Below, in pieces: positions 6,125-11,522 of a stretch of DNA of 11,522 nt (positions within the stretch are counted from its first letter, which is position 1; each line of letters begins with the position of its first letter). Under the pieces are notes generated by a model. It did not search any database. It was not told where the DNA came from and saw only the letters and a list, made by a program, of their open reading frames with translations. Made by a program: the position numbers and the translations under genes. Source of the stretch: an uncultured Ruminococcus sp. (GTDB lineage: Bacteria; Bacillota; Clostridia; Oscillospirales; Ruminococcaceae); NCBI GenBank assembly GCA_937907215.1, contig CALESG010000082.1, positions 1 through 11,522 of the forward strand, in the 5' to 3' direction.

Positions 6125-7063
6125 TCACTTCGCATACCAGATCCAGACAGAACCATCCTTTATATTCTTACATTCCAGCATTCTGAACTCCGTCAAACTC
6201 GAATCGAAAAACAATGGATTATCATCTTTATTAGCAACAATTGGAGCAATGACCTGACTGATATTATCAACTGCTCCTGCACGGAGAAATGCACCGTTGA
6301 TGATACTGCCTCCCTCAAGCAGCAGCTTCTTGATTCCAAAAATACTGTAAAGTTTATTCAAGGCAAGATTGATATCAATGTCATCTTCTCCTGCAAAGAT
6401 ATATGACACACCGATTTTTCTATAATATGCAAGCATTTCCTTTGGTGTTGTTTCACTCAGCACCTCAATGATATGGCAGTCATCATAACCTGGGTCAGAA
6501 TCATGAATCCTGCTGTCCGTCCAGCCAACTTTGCCATGACGGTCAAATGAGACAGCGTAGTAATGATGCTTCTGGGCAATGTAATCATCATACAGAATAT
6601 CCGCATCAGAAAACTCTGATAAATCCGGCTTGAATCCGCCTGTAAAGCTGGATTCCATTGTTACCCGACCGCAGGCAAAAGCATCGCCTTTCAGCTTTCT
6701 GTTCAATTCATAATAAGTTTCACTTACCCTTGTTCCGGTTTTTCCAAAGAGAAAATCTCCAGTCACTTTTCCGTCTATCGAAGTCACCATATGACATATC
6801 ACAAGCGGACGTAAACCATGTTTTTCAATGTATTTTTGTGCATAAGAACAGGTGACTTTTACCTCTCCGCCTCTCAGGTTAATTTCATTCAGACATAGAC
6901 GCATCAATTTTGCTGCAATGCCCTGCCCCTGCATGGACTCGTCTACCTTTGTTGTTTTTATCTCATAGACATTGTCTTCACGCTTTGGAAAAATAATCTT
7001 CCCCACTTCTTTGCCGTTATCATCAATACAGCTGATTTTACTTTCATAAGTTAGGAATTCCAT
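6125..7063 (-). CDS. GNAT acetyltransferase (YjdJ-type) fused to RibD C-terminal reductase domain
   Basis: A 312-residue fusion. Residues 1-83 form a compact YjdJ-type GNAT domain (PF14542): V-D-E-S-M-Q-G-Q-G-I-A-A-K-L holds the acetyl-CoA pyrophosphate loop (Q45-A50), and C-S-Y-A-Q-K-Y-I-E-K-H (72-82) is the family's closing motif. From about residue 84 a RibD C-terminal / dihydrofolate-reductase-like domain follows: P-L-V-I-C-H-M-V-T-S-I-D-G-K (85-99), and L-L-L-E-G-G-S (247-253) near the NADPH site. Stand-alone members of the second family are NAD(P)H-dependent reductases, sometimes of pterin or pyrimidine substrates; the deaminase domain of RibD and other riboflavin genes are missing, so a riboflavin role is unlikely. 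ATG 7063 has GAGGAG upstream. It lies between carbonic anhydrase (16 nt) and the AlkZ-related gene (9 nt). Both domains look intact. Confidence 0.87.
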   Translation of the reverse strand: MEFLTYESKISCIDDNGKEVGKIIFPKREDNVYEIKTTKVDESMQGQGIAAKLMRLCLNEINLRGGEVKVTCSYAQKYIEKHGLRPLVICHMVTSIDGKVTGDFLFGKTGTRVSETYYELNRKLKGDAFACGRVTMESSFTGGFKPDLSEFSDADILYDDYIAQKHHYYAVSFDRHGKVGWTDSRIHDSDPGYDDCHIIEVLSETTPKEMLAYYRKIGVSYIFAGEDDIDINLALNKLYSIFGIKKLLLEGGSIINGAFLRAGAVDNISQVIAPIVANKDDNPLFFDSSLTEFRMLECKNIKDGSVWIWYAK

Positions 7064-7079
7064 TCTATTCTCCTCAGTT

Positions 7080-7649
7080 CTATAAGAACTCTACCTTTCC
7101 TGTTTCCAGATGATAAATCGCACCAAGCACTTTTAACCCGTATTCCTGCTCATCTTTCTGAATCTGCAAGCTGTGTTCAATTCTCTCACAGCTATGCTTT
7201 ACATTCAGGCAACAAGCCTGACATTCGTCCTTCTCGTTGCCGATTGCCTTGATTATTTCATCTGTTATGTATTTGATATAGCCGTCCGGCTCGTGATTCA
7301 TAGCTGCGTCAACAGCTCCGCAATGGTCATGTCCAAGAACAACGATAAGACCTGTTCCAAGATGTTCCGCCGCATATTCAATACTGCCAAGCTGGTGGGA
7401 GTCAATGACGTTTCCTGCCACTCTGATGACAAACAAGTCGCCGATCCCTGCGGAAAATATCATCTCCGGCACAACTCTTGAATCAGAACAAGTGATGATG
7501 ATCGCATAAGGTTGCTGTCCATTTTTACTGAAATGCAGCAGTGTTTCCTGTGACACATCGCAGACCAGTTCTTTCGATTTTACATATTTTTCGTTGCCGA
7601 TAATAAGCCTTTCTTTGGCTGTATCGGCAGTTATTTTATATGATTCCAT
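7080..7649 (-). CDS. Beta-class carbonic anhydrase
   Basis: A 189-residue beta-carbonic anhydrase that interconverts CO2 and bicarbonate in the cytosol. Zinc ligands and the catalytic dyad are visible: C54 with D56 and R58 in C-S-D-S-R-V-V-P-E, and H107 and C110 in G-H-D-H-C-G-A. The stretch F-V-I-R-V-A-G-N-V (73-81) is also characteristic. Length and motif spacing are normal, with no signal peptide. An AGAGGTG ribosome site follows the TAA of the HAD gene directly and is 10-11 nt from the ATG, slightly long. Its presence among modification enzymes has no obvious pathway meaning; it may supply bicarbonate, or simply be carried in the cluster. Identification is firm. Confidence 0.95.
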   Translation of the reverse strand: MESYKITADTAKERLIIGNEKYVKSKELVCDVSQETLLHFSKNGQQPYAIIITCSDSRVVPEMIFSAGIGDLFVIRVAGNVIDSHQLGSIEYAAEHLGTGLIVVLGHDHCGAVDAAMNHEPDGYIKYITDEIIKAIGNEKDECQACCLNVKHSCERIEHSLQIQKDEQEYGLKVLGAIYHLETGKVEFL

Positions 7650-7666
7650 AAAACTTATCGCACCTC

Positions 7667-8398
7667 TTATTCAGTATACTGAATCAACTCATTCCAACTG
7701 TTAATTCTTAAATGCGGAAAGTCGATTGAAAAGCTGTCATTCTTCTCATAAAATTTACTTGGCACTGACCTGTCATCATACCAGACAGGGAACATTCCTG
7801 CTCCGTAAGCACCAAGCACATCGACCTCCACATCATTGCCACAGTACCATATCTCATCTGCCGAGCACCCTGACTTGCGGACAGCAAGGTCAAAGATATG
7901 CTTTTCGGGTTTGCGGAATATGTATTCACTGGAAGTTATGACAAATTCAAACTGATGCTCCGGAAAGTTCTCTTTTAACCTTTTTGTCAGAGCATCACCT
8001 GACCAGCACAGATTGCTGATAATTCCCGTGCGGATGCCTTTTTCACGCAACGATGCAAGCATTTGATCTGCACTCGGTGTCATGCATCCTCTCGAGATAC
8101 CATTCCACATGATCCACTCTGCATCCTCAATCGAAACGGACAGTTTCATATTGAAATGCTCCAGCACATAGCGAAGAAATATGTGTTCATGAATCTCAAT
8201 CAGTTCCCCTCGCAATGCACGAATCTCGTCAAACAGATTAAGAAGATAATCGCTGAACTCCTGCAAGCTGATGTTATGCGGATTTTCACTGATATAGGGA
8301 TAAATCGCTGCATTTCCTGCCGATGGACAGAAGTCCGGCTCATACATGAGCGTTCCGCCATAGTCGAACAATATCATTTTGGGCTTAATTATTTCCAT
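7667..8398 (-). CDS. HAD-superfamily hydrolase (subfamily IA-like)
   Basis: A 243-residue HAD phosphatase. Motif I is F-D-Y-G-G-T-L with the nucleophile at D12; the usual second aspartate is Gly at position 14, a variation seen in other HAD-IA proteins that may lower or change phosphatase activity. Motif II is I-I-S-N-L (S129), motif III R-K-P-E (K163), and motif IV G-N-D-V-E-V-D (D189 and D193). Residues 20-110 form the helical cap expected for subfamily IA. Family members dephosphorylate small phosphometabolites; specificity cannot be assigned. The ATG at 8398 has GGGAG 7 nt upstream. It is the second gene of the operon, 33 nt after Fic and 17 nt before the carbonic anhydrase. Confidence 0.9.
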   Translation of the reverse strand: MEIIKPKMILFDYGGTLMYEPDFCPSAGNAAIYPYISENPHNISLQEFSDYLLNLFDEIRALRGELIEIHEHIFLRYVLEHFNMKLSVSIEDAEWIMWNGISRGCMTPSADQMLASLREKGIRTGIISNLCWSGDALTKRLKENFPEHQFEFVITSSEYIFRKPEKHIFDLAVRKSGCSADEIWYCGNDVEVDVLGAYGAGMFPVWYDDRSVPSKFYEKNDSFSIDFPHLRINSWNELIQYTE

Positions 8399-8431
8399 AT
8401 AAATACTCCCTGCAAGTTTTTTCTACAGTTT

Positions 8432-9436
8432 CTATTGTTTCTTACGATACTTCTGATTTTTGCTGTTAGGTTTATCAGGAATTGTGCGTTCAATGAGCCT
8501 CTTGTCCAGTGCAGGAGTCAAATAATTCTTTCTGAAGGTCGGACGATGCGACAATCCAAGACGTTTCATGATCTCAGCAGCTGAAAGTTCCTCATTACCT
8601 AATACAGAAAGCAATCTGTTGATCGGACTATCTTGATCGGTTACTTGGTCGCTATCTTGATCGATTGACCGACCAACAACTGTTGTATCTTTAAGAGTGT
8701 CACGAATGATTTCAAGCATAAGCTCTACAAACACAGCACTATCCGCCGCTTTATCTGACTTTCCGAGTGCGTCATAATACTCAGCCTGCTTCGACTGGAT
8801 CAATTCCTCAACAGGAAGCCAGAAAAACAATTCTTTCCACTGTCCCAATAACAAGCAATGCCACATTCTGCCCATACGGCCATTTCCATCCTGGAACGGA
8901 TGAATAAACTCAAATTCATAATGGAAAACAGCACTTTTTATCAATGGATGCATCTCAGAGTCTTTGTACCAATCGAACAAGTCCTGAATTAGTTTCGGCA
9001 CAAGATGTGCAGGCGGAGCCATATGAACCAGCCGGTCGCCGTCAAACACCCCTACACCGCCGGAACGGAATTTTCCATTCTCATGGACAAGTCCTTGCAT
9101 CATCAGCTTGTGAGCAGTCAGCAGATCTTCTACAGAATTTGGATTCAGACGCAGCATCATTTCATATGCTTCATAGGCATTCTGAACTTCTTTTATCTCG
9201 TTCGGATTTCCCAGCACACGTTTGCCATCCAGAATCGCCGTAACCTGATCCAAAGACAACGAATTATGCTCAATAGCAAGTGATGAGTGAATCGTTCTGA
9301 TTCGATTTTCACGCCGAAGATGCGGACTGATCGCCCCTTCCTGCAATACTGTGATTCTTCCGACCTGCTCACTGATTTCTGCAAGAAGTGTAACAGTTCT
9401 GTCTGTCATATGAAACAGTGGTTTATATTCGTTCAT
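8432..9436 (-). CDS. Fic-domain protein AMP transferase with C-terminal winged helix
   Basis: A 334-residue Fic protein, first gene behind the promoter at 9473-9501. The catalytic loop H-P-F-Q-D-G-N-G-R-M-G-R (179-190) is complete, with H179, D183, N185 and R187. An inhibitory helix of the class II (N-terminal) type is present as S52-L-A-I-E56-H-N, where E56 would block productive ATP binding. The flap G-K-F-R-S-G-G-V-G-V-F (121-131) positions the target. Known Fic enzymes transfer AMP from ATP to Ser/Thr/Tyr of a protein. After an acidic linker of three D-Q-x-x units (about 249-260), residues 262-334 look like a winged-helix DNA-binding domain, common in this Fic subgroup and suggesting self-regulation. 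GAGGG lies 7 nt before ATG 9436. Targets are unknown; possible substrates of downstream phosphatases are inference. Confidence 0.93.
   Translation of the reverse strand: MNEYKPLFHMTDRTVTLLAEISEQVGRITVLQEGAISPHLRRENRIRTIHSSLAIEHNSLSLDQVTAILDGKRVLGNPNEIKEVQNAYEAYEMMLRLNPNSVEDLLTAHKLMMQGLVHENGKFRSGGVGVFDGDRLVHMAPPAHLVPKLIQDLFDWYKDSEMHPLIKSAVFHYEFEFIHPFQDGNGRMGRMWHCLLLGQWKELFFWLPVEELIQSKQAEYYDALGKSDKAADSAVFVELMLEIIRDTLKDTTVVGRSIDQDSDQVTDQDSPINRLLSVLGNEELSAAEIMKRLGLSHRPTFRKNYLTPALDKRLIERTIPDKPNSKNQKYRKKQ
8627..8662. repeat. Three tandem 12-nt units in the Fic linker
   Basis: On the minus strand three adjacent 12-nt units read GATCAAGATAGC, GACCAAGTAACC and GATCAAGATAGT, encoding D-Q-D-S, D-Q-V-T and D-Q-D-S. 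Unit length is a multiple of three, so gain or loss keeps the frame. D-Q-V-T/S repeats occur in the same linker of other Fic proteins, which suggests a slippage-prone spacer of variable length. Confidence 0.75.
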
Positions 9437-9472
9437 TTTATTTCCCTCGTGTTTGAAAAATATTACATTTTA

Positions 9473-9501
9473 ATTATATCACCTTTTGGGGATTTATTCA
9501 A
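9473..9501 (-). promoter_or_regulatory. Sigma-A-type promoter for the Fic-led operon
   Basis: Minus strand: TTGAAT (9496-9501), 17-nt spacer, TATAAT (9473-9478), with the -10 box a perfect consensus. It sits about 37 bp before the Fic start codon, leaving a leader of roughly 30 nt that carries the GAGGG ribosome site. No strong terminator separates it from the preceding gene (stop at 9526), so read-through from upstream may add to transcription. Confidence 0.78.
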
Positions 9502-9525
9502 TATATTTTCAAGTGCTTTTTCTTA

Positions 9526-9879
9526 TTAATGCTCTTCTCCGTGAAGTTCTTTTTTCTTTCTCTCATACATATCACGATCGAAATAAAACCTTACTGACTC
9601 GCTTTCAAAAGAACCCCAACTATTAAAACAAATCTTTACAAACCCGTACTCCTCATGCCATACAACGCCGCTAAAACTGGTTCCCACATCATCGCCACGG
9701 CTGGTATAACTAATTGATTCTCCATAAACCGCATCATCCGTCTGACTCAGCTTGCGGTATATATGTATAACACTTCTGGATTTTGTATGCCAGCCGACAA
9801 AATAATTGCCGCTTGGCGAAACAGATTCCAGATGAACAGGAATGTTTGTATTATTGTCTGTTCTTGTAAAATATTGCAT
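9526..9879 (-). CDS. Uncharacterised 117-residue protein
   Basis: I do not recognise this protein. It is 117 residues long, soluble, without signal peptide or membrane helix. Alternating hydrophobic and polar residues with many Ser, Thr, Gly and aromatic positions (for example N-Y-F-V-G-W-H near 25 and G-F-V-K-I-C-F-N-S-W near 79) suggest a mostly beta fold, ending in a charged helix rich in Lys and Glu. It is a real gene: GAGGAGG lies about 8 nt before the ATG at 9877-9879, and the frame begins 20 nt after the DUF5131 stop in the same orientation. As last gene of the LMW-phosphatase/DUF5131 run it may be their partner, but nothing in the sequence proves this. Confidence 0.75.
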   Translation of the reverse strand: MQYFTRTDNNTNIPVHLESVSPSGNYFVGWHTKSRSVIHIYRKLSQTDDAVYGESISYTSRGDDVGTSFSGVVWHEEYGFVKICFNSWGSFESESVRFYFDRDMYERKKKELHGEEH

Positions 9880-9899
9880 ATATTGACCTCCTCACAATT

Positions 9900-10715
9900 T
9901 CAACCACATTTCCCACACCAATGACAGCCATTACAGCTGTTTTTTCTTTTGCAGAACCGACATTTCTGCTGCATTGGAACATCCGTATTTCCCGACGGAT
10001 AGCTCAGCCCCGAACGTTGTGCCTGTACCCTTTGATATGCTTTCGGAATGCGGTATGCCTTTCCGTCCTTGATAAAAATATTGCCCGTACCGATAAAGTC
10101 AAACTCTACATCTGCATTTTCGCACTGGTCGTGCAATGACTTTATCCATTCATAGCGACAAGGTCTTGTGCCGTCATAATTTTCGCCGTCAGCAAGAACC
10201 TTTTCAAACTGACCGGTAGAAAGATACTGTTCCGCATGGATTTCCGATAAAATAGGCGCACACATAAATGCCTTATGCTTTGCAGGAATACCCAACAATA
10301 TCGGAAGTCTTTCATTAGCACGTCTCTGATTTTCTGTTGTTACGCATAGAATGACATTTTCCCAGCCGTCGTCCCAATCATACGGCAGATTTTCTTCAAT
10401 ACGCTCCGCACGTTTTGTCTGAATCCAGAACATCACATCGGGACGCTGACGTATCATGTTCCATACTTCCTCACGCCATTCATCTGCTTCTTCAAGAAAG
10501 AAATCAGAAGTCATGCAGACGTGAAGCAACGTTCCCGATGGAATCTTGTAATTTCCCTGCCTTGTCTTTTTCAGCGGAAGATTAAAATTCGTTTTCGTTT
10601 TATATATATCACTGCCATCACGGTCACGCTGTGCATCGAGATAGTACATATAGCAATGGTCGCAGCCCTCTGAATATTTACGGCAGCCATGCCACGGATT
10701 CCATATCTGCATCAT
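9900..10715 (-). CDS. DUF5131 (Gp37/Gp68-like) three-cysteine protein with Cys-rich tail
   Basis: A 271-residue DUF5131 protein (PF07505, phage Gp37/Gp68-like), related to radical-SAM-type folds. The N-terminal signature W-N-P-W-H-G-C-x6-C-D-H-C-Y-M gives three close cysteines (C11, C18, C21) that could hold an iron-sulfur cluster. The middle contains family segments such as L-H-V-C-M-T-S-D-F-F (about 64-73), F-W-I-Q-T-K-R (about 96-102) and the aromatic/acidic motif near D-F-I-G-T-G. Six further cysteines lie in the last 20 residues (252, 255, 261, 264, 267, 270), a possible second metal site. Its ATG (10713-10715) overlaps the TGA of the phosphatase gene by four bases (ATGA), indicating coupling; GGAG is 5 nt upstream. 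DUF5131 genes often sit beside a TcmP partner, and none is found here. The reaction is unknown. Confidence 0.88.
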   Translation of the reverse strand: MMQIWNPWHGCRKYSEGCDHCYMYYLDAQRDRDGSDIYKTKTNFNLPLKKTRQGNYKIPSGTLLHVCMTSDFFLEEADEWREEVWNMIRQRPDVMFWIQTKRAERIEENLPYDWDDGWENVILCVTTENQRRANERLPILLGIPAKHKAFMCAPILSEIHAEQYLSTGQFEKVLADGENYDGTRPCRYEWIKSLHDQCENADVEFDFIGTGNIFIKDGKAYRIPKAYQRVQAQRSGLSYPSGNTDVPMQQKCRFCKRKNSCNGCHWCGKCG

Positions 10716-11158
10716 AAGTTCTCCAGAAGCTGACGACAGCCCTCGTAAATATCGTTGTAGGCAACGTCAAATCTATCCGTATACCACGGGTCTGAAACAT
10801 CTTTATTTTTCAGCAGTTTTCGGACTTTATTATTGGGATCACCGCCGAAAATTCGCATTGTATTTGTGACATTTCTGCTGTCCATGCAAAGAAATAAATC
10901 GTATTTATCATAATCTGATTTTTTCAGCTGTACAGCTCTTTTCTCCTCGCAGGAAATGCCACGCTCTGCAAGTTCTGCTTTTGCAGGTGGGTATACAGGA
11001 TTACCGATTCCGTTCCATATTTCCTCGGTACTTGTTGCTGAAGAAACAACGGTAAACTCTTTTTCACGTCCACACTTTTTAAGCATATCCTTGAAAATAA
11101 ATTCCGCCATCGGACTTCGACAGATATTTCCATGGCAGACAAACATAATCCTTATCAT
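10712..11158 (-). CDS. Low-molecular-weight protein tyrosine phosphatase
   Basis: A 148-residue low-molecular-weight phosphatase (arsenate-reductase-like fold). The P-loop V-C-H-G-N-I-C-R-S sits at the N-terminus with nucleophile C8, second cysteine C13, R14 and S15. The general acid is D113 in S-D-P-W-Y, in the usual D-P-[WY] context near the C-terminus. Bacterial members dephosphorylate tyrosine kinases, exopolysaccharide regulators or other phosphoproteins. The length is normal (140-160). AGGATG about 7 nt before the ATG overlaps the TGA of the metallopeptidase gene (11165-11167), and its own stop overlaps the DUF5131 start, so the three are tightly coupled. No kinase or polysaccharide gene is nearby, making a housekeeping EPS role less likely; the target is unknown. 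Confidence 0.94.
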   Translation of the reverse strand: MIRIMFVCHGNICRSPMAEFIFKDMLKKCGREKEFTVVSSATSTEEIWNGIGNPVYPPAKAELAERGISCEEKRAVQLKKSDYDKYDLFLCMDSRNVTNTMRIFGGDPNNKVRKLLKNKDVSDPWYTDRFDVAYNDIYEGCRQLLENL

Positions 11159-11164
11159 ACTATT

Positions 11165-11521
11165 TCATCCTGTCATTCTCATCATAATTCCATCACCATG
11201 TTCTTTCAGCCATATTTTCTGCTTTTCGTAATCGGGCAGGACTTTTCTGACCTCTGCCCAGAATTGCGGTGAGTGATTCATTTCCTTTCTGTGGCACAGC
11301 TCATGCACGACCACATAATCCAGCACATCCGGAGGCATCAGCATCAGCAAACAATTAAAGTTCAAGTTGCCCTTTCCTGAACAACTCCCCCATCTGCTTT
11401 TCTGATTGCGAATCGTAATACGCCCATAAGTCACCCCGACTAATGGAGCAAAATAGGCGACTCGCTTCGGAATAACTTCCAATGCCTGATTTGCAAGCTC
11501 ATGTATTTCTTCTATTGTCAA
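11165..11521 (-). CDS. YgjP/M48-like zinc metallopeptidase, N-terminus outside window
   Basis: The last 118 residues of a YgjP-type (PF01863, 'DUF45') metallopeptidase. The zinc motif H-E-L-C-H (H73, E74, H77) is followed by M-N-H-S-P-Q-F-W, whose H83 fits the third ligand. Upstream lie the family hallmarks I-R-N-Q-K-S-R-W-G-S-C-S (37-48) and N-L-N-F-N (52-56). Full-length members are usually 170-240 residues, so roughly 60-120 residues should lie beyond the window. The TTG at the edge (11519-11521) is only the first possible start in view and is probably internal. The family is cytosolic and poorly characterised; some members sit beside type I restriction or stress genes. Its stop overlaps the phosphatase ribosome site. 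Confidence 0.88.
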   Translation of the reverse strand: MTIEEIHELANQALEVIPKRVAYFAPLVGVTYGRITIRNQKSRWGSCSGKGNLNFNCLLMLMPPDVLDYVVVHELCHRKEMNHSPQFWAEVRKVLPDYEKQKIWLKEHGDGIMMRMTG

Positions 11522-11522
11522 A

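Noticed and set aside
5561..6406. Long plus-strand open frame of 281 codons
   Set aside because: It lies antisense to two well-supported minus-strand genes, has no ribosome site, and its translation has no recognisable motif or domain-like composition.
6125..7063. Riboflavin biosynthesis gene ribD
   Set aside because: Only the reductase-like domain is present; the deaminase domain is replaced by a GNAT domain and no rib genes or FMN riboswitch lie nearby.
8063..8584. Plus-strand open frame of 173 codons
   Set aside because: Antisense to the HAD and Fic genes, which carry full catalytic motifs; it spans their intergenic gap only by chance.
1588..9436. Integron-like gene cassette array
   Set aside because: Most intergenic gaps are 8-33 nt, too short for attC sites, and no repeated attC-like inverted repeats or integrase are visible.
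9900..10715. Prophage remnant based on the Gp37/Gp68-like protein
   Set aside because: The family is also widespread outside phages and no other phage gene is present in the window.

Overview
The window reads as an accessory stretch of a low-to-moderate-GC Firmicutes chromosome, most likely a gut Clostridia/Ruminococcus-like bacterium. This is inferred from strong AGGAGG-type ribosome sites, TTG/GTG starts, Rpn-type proteins with AEG repeats, and close resemblance of several genes to families I know from Oscillospiraceae and Lachnospiraceae. No rRNA, tRNA, CRISPR array, intact insertion sequence or phage structural gene is visible. Apart from one small regulator gene at the left edge, every gene lies on the minus strand, so biological order runs from high to low coordinates.

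Right part (about 11521 to 9526, minus): a tight operon of a YgjP/M48-like metallopeptidase cut by the window edge, a low-molecular-weight tyrosine phosphatase, a DUF5131 (Gp37/Gp68-like) three-cysteine protein with a cysteine-rich tail, and an unrecognised 117-residue protein. Starts overlap or nearly touch the preceding stops.

Middle part (9436 to 1588, minus): a consensus-like promoter (9473-9501) precedes a Fic enzyme. It is followed by nine co-directional genes, mostly 8-33 nt apart in the first eight: HAD hydrolase, beta-carbonic anhydrase, GNAT-RibD fusion, AlkZ-related protein, Cys-based protein phosphatase, ASCH-DUF1810 fusion, S51 peptidase, metallophosphoesterase, and a DUF6933-like/pRiA4b ORF-3-like fusion. 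Several Shine-Dalgarno sites are built over the preceding stop codon. It looks like one long transcription unit of small stand-alone enzymes rather than a known pathway. Three of the ten are two-domain fusions.

Left part (1485 to 314, minus): a promoter (1457-1485) drives an MntA-HepT (nucleotidyltransferase-HEPN) toxin-antitoxin pair with complete active-site motifs. Just behind hepT lies the severed C-terminal end of an Rpn/PD-(D/E)XK nuclease-family transposase. A bidirectional terminator separates this from a plus-strand XRE-type regulator at the left edge.

The common thread is post-translational and nucleotide-transfer chemistry: Fic and MntA (two unrelated AMP transferases), two Cys-based phosphatases, a metallophosphoesterase, a HAD hydrolase and an acetyltransferase domain. 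The MntA-HepT pair is the only recognised defence/addiction system. A joint role for the long operon is inference only.
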